Shown here in pieces: positions 1 through 9,427 of a stretch of 23,521 nucleotides of DNA. The translations under genes were made by a program, and so were the position numbers. A model generated the notes under the pieces. The model saw only the letters and a program-made list of their open reading frames with translations. It was not told the origin of the DNA and ran no database searches. The stretch is from Nemertoderma westbladi (Eukaryota > Xenacoelomorpha > Nemertodermatida > Nemertodermatidae). How positions within the stretch are numbered: position 1 is the stretch's first letter; each line of letters opens with the position of its first letter. The stretch is from positions 1 to 23,521 of the forward strand of contig JAUCBJ010007003.1 in assembly GCA_032718475.1 (NCBI GenBank). The letters run 5' to 3'.

Positions 1-1723
1 ATGGTCGTCCACATTTAACGCGATACAACCCCTCATCAAGATGAAGGAGAGCGTTGTACGAAACGAGTTAAACGCTATTCTATAAAGATCAAAAAGGAAA
101 CCTGCGTTTGTTCAGATAAACGTAAGTTATAATAGTAAGTCCAATCGATAAACGAATTGGCCTTATCTCAGTTCGATTGGGAAACCTCGAATCTCAAAGA
201 AGATATCAAGCTTAGAAAACCCTATTCTCTGCGAGAGTTTTGGACGAACGTATCCCATGACAAGCGGAGGAAAATCAGCTCGAGGAGAAGCATATCGAAA
301 TGGACGAGACACCGACCGTAAACCCAAACCTTTTAATGCAATCATATTGCACCCTTCACCCAGGAGTTATGGCCCTCCTAGTAAAGTGGCTCCCCCCAAA
401 GAGAAAAGGACTCTTGCTAGCCTCAAGAAACTGCGTAAACGCCGTCCGCGCAAGAAAGACTAACTGTTTAGAGTATTTTTATATTTTAGAAACTGTGATT
501 TTGTATATTTTATAGACTTAAATCCCATTTTCTGGGAGCGGTGTAAAAGCTTTTGTGGGATAACTGATTCGTTTGCCTTGTTGGCCAGTTCCCCCCCAGT
601 CGCTAAGAATACTCTCAAAGTGATCTACAGCTAAAAATAGTGCAAGTTACCAGCTTATTGGCTGATTTGCTGTACGCAGGCATCTGGGCTCTGTTTAATC
701 GGCCACCAAGCCTAGGGAGGTTGCGTCATAGCCTTGTTTTTGTATCTCCCAATAGAATTTGAGCTAGCCTTGATTTTGACCTATCACAGAGCTGCTGAAC
801 TGAAAATTTCCTATCTCACTGCTCTTTCTCTGTGTTGAACGGGAGCTTCGTGGAATAAGGGAGTTGGTATCCTCGTATAGAGCAGTAGTCACGAGTTTTT
901 CAAAGCCACGAAAGAACGGCTTTGTAGTGTTTTATGTTTTATGCTTTTTAGCTCAACACTAGTAGGTTTAATTACAAGGACATATATCCTTTAACTGGCT
1001 GACCAAACGCACCTGATTACTGACTGATGGTCTTAACTCAAAACAAACTGGCACGATTGATCTGTCAATACTGTGTACTGCTATTTGTTGTCGGTTATTC
1101 ATTATATTTGTTGATGAATTATTATATTTGGAATAACGATCAATAACCCCGAAACCCAATATTCTTGATATAACGAAGGTAAGAGAGAAAGGTTATCAAT
1201 AACGATTGTGACTTATGTTAAAGTGGTTTGAAGTGAATCTAATGTTATTTGGTAGACCCTACATGAGTCAGTCTGTGTTCCTTTTATATGTGACTAAAAT
1301 CAGTAAAGATTGGCAGATTAGTGTGCAGTATTGTGCAGCATTGTGTGCGAGTGAGTCTGTTAAAGAAGCAATTCCTAAAGAATGCGCCATATATGTGAAT
1401 TATAATTAAGCCATATCGTTGTGAGTAGTTTAAGTCATAACTCTGTTTATATAGATAAAGCGCCACGTCCTAAAGGAACTGTTAATATTCCCGAAGGTGA
1501 ATAATATTGTCAGAGATTATATAATACTGTCAGTCGAATAATACATTAGGCTTACATAGCAATAAAATTAAACCGTCGAACCCAATCTCCCGGGAATATC
1601 CAGCGGGTGAATGGTCGCGCACGGATTGGTTTCGACTAGTGTAGTGAATCAAATACTTGTCATAGGCTAAAAAGCGATTTAATATCTAGAAGACATCTTA
1701 ATTTGGCGGGTTAAACTGCCAAA
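1..1723. other. Unassigned non-coding stretch
   Basis: I see no gene that can be supported here. The longest noteworthy open stretch is 257-463 on the + strand (68 codons, very basic C-terminus ending KKLRKRRPRKKD). It has no family I recognise, and an overlapping frame (300-515) is equally open. Stops interrupt every frame upstream. No tRNA-like A/B boxes, tandem array or LTR-like termini were found. The stretch runs directly into the degraded retrotransposon pol fragment, so part of it could be unrecognised 5' sequence of that element. Confidence 0.5.
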
Positions 1724-2560
1724 GGTCTGAAAGCGCGAACAGACAGCATCCGCAAACTCCTCGCAAACTTCACACAGCTCCTCTGCGCCCTCCATTGTGC
1801 CAACTTACACCTATCCACCAAGAAGACGTTTATCTGCCCTCAGACCACCACCATCCTCAGTTGGTCATGGTCCAACAGTTTGTTATCCGCATCTACCCTC
1901 ATCACGTCCGCTTGTCCCAGTGTATCATCCCAGCTACAGTTCGGGATCTCCATTCATACCTAGGATCTTACAAGGTTCTCGCCCGCATCCTCCTGTGCTG
2001 CTCTGCACTAGTGACCCCACTCGAGTCCCTCCTTACACCCAAACCGGGTGACTCTGTCGCTTGGTCGCCCGAGCTTAACGCAGTCTTCCACCGATCCAAG
2101 CCACCATCCAGTCATGCTGGTCCGTCACCATCCCGCATCCCAGCGACAAACTCTTCTTCGTTATAGACACTGCATCGTCCGTCGACGGCCTAGGTGCAGT
2201 GTTGTATTCTAAACACGGTAAGGAACTCCTCCTTTCCGGATTTTACTCTGCTAAGCTAAACGCCCACCAGCGAACCTGGCTCCCGTGCGAGTTAGAAGTG
2301 CTCGCCATTGCAGCCACAGTACAACACTTTCTCACATATTTCATTAGCTCCTCCAAGCAGTCGCATGTCCTCACCAACCCTGCGTTGAGGCATGCACAAA
2401 GATGTCCCACGGCACTTACTCCAACAGTCCCCACCTGTCAACCTTTCTATCTAACGCTAGCCAGGCCCAATTAACTATCTCCCACATCAAGGAAACCACT
2501 AACCTACCAGCTGACTTTCAGAGTCGCAAGGTCGAGCCATGCTCTCTCCCGGCGTGTCAG
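1724..2560 (+). pseudogene. Degraded reverse transcriptase end plus RNase H of a Ty3/Gypsy-like pol
   Basis: This is the C-terminal part of a reverse transcriptase followed by RNase H, broken over three frames. Bases 1724 to about 1900 (frame of 1724) read LLANFTQLLCALHCANLHLS. The reading then shifts to the frame of 1795 for the thumb/connection (TVRDLHSYLGSYKVLARILL, then WSPELNAVF). It shifts again to the frame of 2136 for RNase H (FFVIDTASSVDGLGAVLY, then WLPCELEVLAIAATVQHF) and once more near 2380-2400 (HLSTFLSNASQAQLTISHI, LPADFQSR). The first RNase H Asp is codon 2166-2168 and the Glu lies around 2289-2297. The position where a third acidic residue is expected is Asn (LTN, codon 2376-2378). 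The YxDD part of the RT is missing. The fragment resembles Ty3/Gypsy pol genes found in cnidarians and molluscs; the exact clade is uncertain. It cannot encode a working enzyme. Confidence 0.8.
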
Positions 2561-4006
2561 GTTTGTTCCTTTGTCGCATCCGTCGCTGAGTCCCCCATAG
2601 TACGTCTCACGACACAGCCACCAGGTAGTCCACCCCCCTACCCGTCCCCGAGGTGCTTTGCATCCACCGAGTTGGGTGACCCGCGCCCCCTCTATGCTAG
2701 CCATCCCGCGTTTCTGGCTACCCAATGTGAGTGCGCCGACCTCGTCCGCATTGCAGAACATCTTGCATCTGGCACACAACCTTCCAAGCGTATTACCGAC
2801 AAACGCAATGTTAAACGGTACCTGGGCATCTGCTCCCTTGCCCCCTCCGGTCTCATAGTCGTCTGCTGACAGTGCCCATTCACATCTCACTACGACGTTA
2901 TTGTCGTACCCCGCTCCACCCTTGCGGGACTCCTTACTTCCCTCCACCATCCCGGGCCCAGCTCCGTAATAACATCTCCCAATACTTCCACGCACTAGAT
3001 CTCGACCGTGCCCTTAACAAAGTATCTGCCCAGTGCCACCAATGCATCACCCTGGCAATGGCCCCCCCTCGCGTAGTACCCCAGTCCTCCCTCAATCCAC
3101 CGTCTGTCGCCGGCCATTCATTTGCCGCTGATGTCCTCTGCCGCCATTCACAGAGGATCCTTCTTATCCGCGAAACTGTGTCATCCTAAACTAATGCCAT
3201 CATCATTCCCAACGAACAATTGGACACTCTGCGCGACGCCTTAATGAACCCTGGCCTTTGGTATGTGTCCCCTTAGCGGCCCCCTTGCCGCCATCCGGAC
3301 CAACCCCGGCCCAGGATTTCAGGCCCTCATTGGCGACCACACCCTCAAGTCCCACCACCTCCTCCTCGAAGTCAGCGCCCGGAAGAATATTAACCAAATT
3401 CTCGTCGCCAAACACGCCATCGGAGAACTGCAAGCCGAGCTACTTAAGCTCCTTCCCTCTGGTGGACCCTTTTCATCCACATCCCTTGCCATTGCGGTGG
3501 CCCACCTTAACACCCGACTCTGTGTTCCCGGGCTGTCCGCACGCGAGATCCTCTTCCAGCGTGATCAATTTACCGGTGACCAACTCCCATTGGACGAAAC
3601 TGCGATCATCTCCACCCAACACGACCGTCGCCTTGTCAACCACACGGCCAGTGCGCGCTCCAAGGTTCACCACCACACCATCTTACCCGTGTTCACCGCC
3701 CTCAACGTGGGCGACCTTGTACACCTCTACTTTGACACCCCCCGCTTAGGCGCTCGCCCCTGGTATATCGTTAGCGCTACAGACGGCACATGGTGCTCCA
3801 TTTACAAGTTTACGGGCACCCAACTCCGCGCACACGCCTACAGGGTCCCACAGGCCGACTGCTTCCTCGTATCAACAGAATCGCACAACCCACTACAGTC
3901 GTCGACCATGAGTCGGACTCCGATACCGAGTCCCTCAACGATTCTTACCCAGCCAGGTCCCTGGCAGAGGAACCCACCAGCACACCACATAGAAACTCGC
4001 GCCTGA
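2561..4006 (+). pseudogene. Degraded integrase of the same Ty3/Gypsy-like pol
   Basis: This continues the pol remnant. In the frame of 2402 it reads DLVRIAEHLAS and, past an in-frame TGA at 2867-2869, DVIVVPRSTLAGLLTSLHH. It then shifts to the frame of 2872 for the zinc-binding end (ALDLDRALNKVSAQCHQC, Cys codons 3034 and 3043) and the first catalytic Asp (FAADV, codon 3130-3132). A TAA lies at 3187-3189. Another shift near 3260 enters the frame of 3263, open to the TGA ending at 4006. There the second catalytic position is Asn (AIRTNPGPGF, codon 3302-3304) and the Glu position is Lys (ILVAKHAIGEL, codon 3410-3412). The 35-residue spacing between them is that of D,D(35)E integrases. Downstream are LNTRLCVPGLSAREILFQRD and an SH3-like end (VGDLVHLYFD). 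Two of the three catalytic residues are gone, so it is dead. No flanking LTR was recognised. Confidence 0.8.
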
Positions 4007-4077
4007 GCCTGGTGCGTGCGTCCTGTGTGCATGGCTCACCCCATCCAACGCGATTGACTAGCTGCGATTAACCACCA

Positions 4078-4094
4078 CCCCCCCCCCCCCCCCC
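4078..4094. repeat. Poly-C tract, 17 bases
   Basis: Uninterrupted run of C 72 bases after the stop codon of the integrase remnant. Simple-sequence tract; its length in the real genome may differ because such runs are prone to sequencing and assembly error. Confidence 0.9.
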
Positions 4095-4387
4095 TACTTC
4101 TACCACGAGTTAGTTAGTTGCTATTTATACATACTGAGATTATAATCCCCCGTGGTGACTCCAGCCACTAACTAGTTGTATACTCCTATTTAGTGTGTTT
4201 ATAGTTAGTTATATTACGTATGTAAACCTTACACGTTCATGGGGCCTTCGCGCTTTACGAGGCCCAGTTATGAGATACAAATTAAATTGAGCGACTGTAT
4301 CACGAAATCAGTATCTGAGAAATTTAACCATACCGCCAATCAATCAAAGAGAGGGGGACATTACGTTTTCAGCCCTTTTAATCTGCA

Positions 4388-4409
4388 CCCCCCCCCCCCC
4401 CCCCCCCCC
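4388..4409. repeat. Poly-C tract, 22 bases
   Basis: Second uninterrupted C run, about 300 bases after the first. The G-rich complementary strand could form intermolecular or slipped G-tetrad structures. The length is uncertain for the same reason as the first tract. Confidence 0.9.
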
Positions 4410-4690
4410 TTCCTACCAAGCAATACATAACCGCGACACCTACCACCCACGAGGCGGAAGGGCAGCACAAACTTATTTCCAATCGCACGTTCAATTTACA
4501 AAGCCATGTGGTTTATAGGAATATAATAATCGCAGTACTCGTCTTCATTATAAGCCTCGTTGCGTTCGTCCTGTTTTGTATTTAAATATATTTCTTAAAC
4601 ACAGGCTGACGATCTTTATAATAAAATAAAGTACAGTGTATTTTCTGAACGGGCATTTATCAGGGCAGGGCTTTTGTAAATAAATTCCAA

Positions 4691-4729
4691 GGGCAAGGGC
4701 AAGGGCAAGGGCAAGGGCAAGGGCAAGGG
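4691..4729. repeat. GGGCAA microsatellite, 6.5 perfect copies
   Basis: Six perfect GGGCAA units followed by GGG. Seven evenly spaced G3 runs with 3-base loops make this a textbook G-quadruplex-capable sequence on the + strand. It sits 114 bases upstream of the MULE open frame and directly after an AT-rich tract (GTAAATAAATTCCAA). Perfect copies suggest recent expansion or an active mutational hot spot. Confidence 0.9.
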
Positions 4730-4842
4730 TTCTGTTGTGCTCTGGGATATGTTATTGATGGCAATAAGGATTCTAATTCGCCCACTTCCCATTCATCCTT
4801 TAGGAATGATATAATGAATATTTTTTCCATGATAGGTCAAAT

Positions 4843-6835
4843 ATGTTTGATAAGGAACCGATTGCCACATCAACCCCAAAAAAGGTAAAATTTGATGAAA
4901 ATCAAGAAGCCCCAATAAAGACGTCGTTACCGTACCCGGGGCACTTCTTGCAAATAAGTAACATTTTTGAAATTCTTCGTATCTTGAACAATAAGCATAC
5001 AATTGTAGACAAAATACCTCCTGGGGAAAAGAATAACGTTTACTTTATTATACGTAATGAGGATAACATTGAAAGACGGGAAAGGGGATTACGTAGCAAT
5101 TTTTCGGATGATTGTGGGATTTGGGATAGTAGATCGGGAAAAACTGTCAATCAGGTATTTCTTTGGAGTGATACCAGTAAGGATTTTCGTGGTGTATTTG
5201 TAAAGGATGGTCTTTACTGTATTAAAAGTGCACAAATAAAGGAAGCAGGAGATGGGAAAGGATTGCGTAAGTCAAACAGTGTATCTTATATCCCAATACA
5301 ACCTCAGCCACCAGAATGTAATATAATAAAATTTCACAGGTATTACACAAAACTTCAAGTTGATCCCGCCTATAAGAAGCAAGTTACTTCAGTAATTTCG
5401 CAATGCTCAGAATTAATACATGGAGTTTGTATTGTGGAATATTGTGGCGTGTATCCAAGTTTAACAAACATTCATGGCAATTCGAAACAAGTGAATTCTG
5501 TCCCTTATATTAGAACTAATCCAGAGATCTTGAGGGTTGCGGGGGAACAGGCGGAATCAAAGGGCCCACGTACTGTATACCAAACAATGGTTAATGATAA
5601 TTCAATGGAGGCGCCGAGAGACTTTCGCCAAATACGCAACAAAAAATACAACAATAAAAGAAAACTTGCTGAAAAGAAATGCGAACAAGTATCAAGCAAT
5701 TTGGCCGATGATGTATTAAGTGTTATCTCATCCATTCATAGCGATCCTTTTGTTCAGGAAATAATACATCAAAAAAATAAGCCACCCAGTGTTATTCTAT
5801 ACACAGAGAAACACTGGAAGACTTTAAAAGAAACAGCGCGAGTATTATAGGAATAGATCGGACATTTAATTTAGGTCCAGTTTTTGTTACTACTTTAGTG
5901 TATAAAAATCAAGCTTTAGCGCGCAAAGAAAATTCAGAAATTCACATTTTTTTGGGACCCATGCTTCTACATTGGGACGGCGAATTTAATACATATTTTC
6001 CATTTCTTTCACATATAAAGACGAAACTAACCACCGATGCTAGGACAGTGGAAGTTAGAATAGGAAGCGATCAGGAAAAGGGTTTGACGAAAGCAATTAG
6101 AGTTGCTTTTCCGTCTGCAACTAACATTATTTGTAGTAAACATCTCAAAGACGATATAAGTCGATACCTAATTAATAAAGTTGGCTGCGATGGGGACGAA
6201 CGCAATGCTATCTATCATAGGTATTATATTCGGTCCGAATGGTATTGCAAAAAGTTGTGATGAACATACGTTCAATACTCGTTTATTCGAGCTTATGCCC
6301 TTTTTAACAAAGTACCCAGTATTCGATAAGTACTTTGATACCCATGTGCGGGATACCTTGTATGAAAATATTTGTGTTCCACACCAAATGGGCTGTCACG
6401 AAAAACTGTGGACCAACAATAACTGCGAGTCCATCAACAATATACTAAAGGTCACTATCAATTGGCATCCAAAGAAATTGCCAGAACTAATGAATTATCT
6501 TAGAAGAACTAATAAGACATTTACACTCAGTAAGCGATTTACAAATGAGTGACCTTAGGCGAGCCCTATATGGTACAGGTAATTACGTTTTGTCCAATAA
6601 ATTTCAAAAGTTTAGAGTTTCTCGCAACGTCTGGTTGCAGAAAACTGAAGCCCAAAAAGATAAGCTGGTAATGGACTTTATCCATAAGCGACTACCATGT
6701 AGTGGATCTGGTCAACCTAAAGGGGAATCCGAAGTAATATTTTCAAAAGACAAAATATTCACGATGCCTAGAAGAAAAGGAACTGCAAAAAACCCCAACA
6801 ACGCAAACGTCCCAAAAGCGAGCGCACCCGCATAA
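4843..6835 (+). pseudogene. Mutator-like (MULE) DDE transposase, frameshifted
   Basis: This was a cut-and-paste transposase of the MULE family, now split over three frames. Part 1 (4843-5850, 335 codons) is the N-terminal region, with a conserved-looking block DDCGIWDSRSGKTVNQVFLW. A single-base shift near 5840-5850 moves into the frame of 5847, which opens the catalytic core with GIDRTFNLGPVFVTT (first Asp, codon 5856-5858), RIGSDQEKGLTKAI (second Asp, codon 6069-6071) and the CxxH signature CSKH (codons 6132-6143). Another shift near 6200 moves to the frame of 6181. It carries NNNCESINNILK, whose Glu (codon 6427-6429) is the third catalytic residue. A last shift at about 6545 gives SDLRRALYGTGNY and the tail, stopping at 6835. 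The full product would have been roughly 650 residues. The DDE codons survive but the frame does not. No terminal inverted repeats were found around it. The family assignment rests on the motif order and resemblance to MULE proteins of marine invertebrates. Confidence 0.8.
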
Positions 6836-6855
6836 TACAAAGATGATTTATTTTC

Positions 6856-7215
6856 AGTCAGCCGAACTGACCGACCGTCTATCTAACTTAAGATGGTAGC
6901 CTACACACTGACAGACCCACCCACAGTCTGACCAACCAACCGACTGACCGACAGACTGACCAACCAACCGACAGACTGACCATCCGACTGACCCACTGAC
7001 AAACAAACTGACCGACCGACACACTGACTAACAAACTGACCAACCGACCGAGAGACTGACGGGCAGACTGACCAACCGACCGACTGACCGATAGAGTAAC
7101 TAACTCACCTACCGACAGACTCACCGACAGACTGACCAACAGACTGACCGACAGATTGAATGACAGACTGACCAACCGACAGACTAACCAACTGACCTAC
7201 CGACAGACTCACCTA
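6856..7215. repeat. Degenerate GACT/GACC/GACA tetranucleotide-type repeat
   Basis: About 360 bases made of imperfect copies of short words such as ACTGACC, GACCGACAGACT and CCAACCGA. The repeat starts about 20 bases after the MULE stop codon. On the minus strand it reads as a long Ser/Val/Leu-rich open frame (SVSLSVS-like), which is a by-product of the repeat and not a gene. The higher-order pattern is irregular. Confidence 0.85.
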
Positions 7216-8080
7216 CCTAAGAACTTATTACTAAATGAAATAAACTGATTTCGTTATGGATATACTGTAATATACTGAAATTGTACCTCAAATTTGAGAC
7301 AAAACCTCAAATTTCGCCAGTCTTTACAACATCACCAGCCTGCCAGCAGTAGGGTGTAGCAGTAGGCTTTGCTGCTTAGTGCTTATAGAGCTTGGTGAGA
7401 ATGGGTGACCAGTGTAACCTGTGACATGACATGTATGCAGGGTAGGCTTAACCTTGTATATCAAATGAAGCCATTCCTCTCCTGACAACCTGAAGACTTA
7501 TGTAATATTCGCCTGCCCTAGCTCTATCTGTCAATTGGAATACTGTACCATCATTTCTTCCACAGTTTGGAGCCAATTTCTAGACAAATGTTGCAGCAAA
7601 GGTTGACGTGGTTTATACAATATATGTGGACTTGATTCTTTTGTTAGTTATTCTATACCGGTATGACTGGAGACTCTAAAGTTGGAACCACTACCTACTG
7701 CAGTATACATCAATTAAAGTTCAATTTGATAATATGCTTTAAACTTATATGTAAAGATCTAAACCTGATCCTCCATTACAACAATGTGCAACATCCTCCC
7801 AGACTATTTTAATATCCCAGCCAGACATCCAATGCAATCATGACCTGGCCATATATATAAAATTATGAAGCAAAGGCCATGCCCCGCCCATCTGCCCATG
7901 CTGCCATGTCTACATGTTCCATACATCACCTCTTCTTTATCAGGGTCATTAACATATGGAACATGCTGGACCTGGAACACAGCAGAAACATCATCATCAC
8001 GTTTAGGTGATTTCAGGATTAGCAGATTAGGAGCTAGGTGCTAGGAGGGTCCCCTATTTGACACAAGTGCCAATGTTTTA

Positions 8081-8308
8081 TTTTACTTTTTTTACCGGGA
8101 GAAAAAGTAAAATCAGTGCAAAATTATGGCTCTATGGTACATTATTATGTGGCAATATTATTCAATATTATTGCAGGTTGCTGTGTTGCAGGTGTTGCCG
8201 ACTTTGCAAAAGCTGTGCCCAACAAAAAGTTACAATATTCAGATATTATGGGGACAACTTTTTCCCTACCAGTAGGGAAAAAAAGTAGGTCTACTACTTT
8301 TTCTCCCG
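8081..8308. repeat. Cluster of three related inverted repeats (MITE-like)
   Basis: Three nested or adjacent hairpins share an ACTTTTT-type arm. The first has 11-base arms (8081-8091 and 8102-8112, TTTTACTTTTT with its complement) around a 10-base loop. The second has 10-base arms (8259-8268 and 8273-8282, TTTTTCCCTA with its complement) around a 4-base loop. The third is a perfect 14-base pair CGGGAGAAAAAGTA (8096-8109) and its complement at 8295-8308, enclosing 185 bases. The overall form suits a small non-autonomous DNA element, but no target duplication was identified. Confidence 0.45.
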
Positions 8309-9065
8309 ATTTTAGGGCATATTCAAGCAAAAAAGTAACAATATAAAAATATAAGTTCTTTAAGCTTTGTACTTCATTTTGTATGTCTACCATCTCATCA
8401 TACCACCCCACTACACCCCTACCAGTAGCCATTTTAAGTATAAGCCTTTTTAAACTAATACTGAATATGTTTTAAATATTATATTTCACAACACCAGACA
8501 CTAGGCCTATAAGTTTATTTATTTACCTTTGCAATACAGTAACAAGCTAATGCTCACTGCAAATGCCATTTCGCCGCCAATTATCGGACACCTTGCCGCA
8601 AGTCATATTAATCATTTATTTCTATATTTACAGGGAAGCTTACTAAGCCTACTTATGGCATTGTACATTATTACAATAAGAAATAAAATAATACGGTAAG
8701 GTTTGTTGCGTTCTATTATAATTAATTACTGCATTATTATAGATATGGTAGGCCTACAGTAAGAGTATTTGAGTACGCCTAACATATTAGATTATACTGT
8801 AGTAAAACAATCCTAATCGTATGTTTGTCAAAAATGTTGATCAGTTGTTTAAAACAAGTGTGACGTCATGAAAGGTTTCATTTAAAAAATTTATATTTAA
8901 AATTGTATGTATGCCTATGCCTACAGTATATTTCACTTGTTCAAATTTGGAATAAAACATTTCATTGCGAATTTTATCTATCTAATAACTATTTACGTAG
9001 GTGTACATGTACGTACTCATGTACAATGCGTACAGCGTACACGTAGTTTTAGTATTGCAGTGAAC

Positions 9066-9106
9066 TACTGATACTGATACTGATACTGACTACTGATACT
9101 ACTGAA
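9066..9106. repeat. TGATAC / TACTGA short tandem repeat
   Basis: Imperfect repetition of TACTGA about six times. Simple sequence with no associated gene. Confidence 0.8.
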
Positions 9107-9143
9107 CTAAGCCTATGTACGGAAACGGACGGTATGACTAATT

Positions 9144-9228
9144 ACCCAAACGCACCCAAACGGCACCCAAACGCACCCAATCGGCACCCAAACGGCACCC
9201 AATCAGCCAATGGTACCCAAACGGCATT
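9144..9228 (-). repeat. Small reverse-oriented piece of the minisatellite, outside the left arm
   Basis: Repeats of ACCCAAACGGC and ACCCAAACGC, the complement of the words that build the large array starting at 9428, ending in ACCCAAACGGCATT. It therefore has the orientation of the right-arm array although it lies left of the left arm. It lacks the TCTAACAT segment of the full 32-bp unit, so it is a variant or decayed form. Together with the main array it makes the left end itself self-complementary. Confidence 0.8.
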
Positions 9229-9427
9229 AAAATTGAACTGCCGGATGAAAATTACCCTCCTATAGGGTACTCCCTGGCATTCTAAATCAGTTGAGTCAAT
9301 AGGTAAACGGTGAAATTAACCGGTACCTCTGTACCTACCAAATACCAGAATACTGAAATACGGTACCAGCAGATTGGTATGTAGAATATAGCTTACTGTC
9401 TGACTGTAAACATGCTGGCGTATAAGT

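Larger units (their letters stand above)
4007..4842. other. Non-coding spacer between the pol remnant and the MULE remnant
   Basis: No coding sequence is supported. The stretch holds two poly-C tracts and a GGGCAA microsatellite (listed separately). A purine-rich run at 4346-4358 (AAAGAGAGGGGGA) could be a relic polypurine tract of the upstream retrotransposon, but the sequence after it does not start with TG and no matching LTR copy is visible. AT-rich sequence with AATAAA-like strings at about 4620-4690 precedes the microsatellite. Confidence 0.5.
7216..9143. other. Non-coding stretch with hairpins, no gene
   Basis: AT-rich sequence with stops in all frames; the open frames of 76-95 codons around 8058-8432 overlap each other on both strands and none resembles a known protein. 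The only structure I can name is the hairpin cluster at 8081-8308 and a small TGATAC repeat at 9066-9106. TAGGCCTA-type palindromic words recur (for example near 8506 and 8748). Confidence 0.5.

Noticed and set aside
257-463. Small basic protein (68 codons) or last exon of a host gene
   Set aside because: No recognisable family, two overlapping frames equally open, and no clear initiation or polyadenylation signal. A GTAAGT at about 122 and a CTTATCTCAG at 162-171 could bound a 50-base intron, but no open upstream exon joins in frame.
4346-4358. Polypurine tract of the old pol element
   Set aside because: The following bases do not begin with TG and no LTR pair could be found around the pol remnant.
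6888-7175. Minus-strand 95-codon Ser/Val/Leu-rich open frame
   Set aside because: It is the translation of the degenerate GACT/GACC repeat; the composition is entirely explained by the repeat words.
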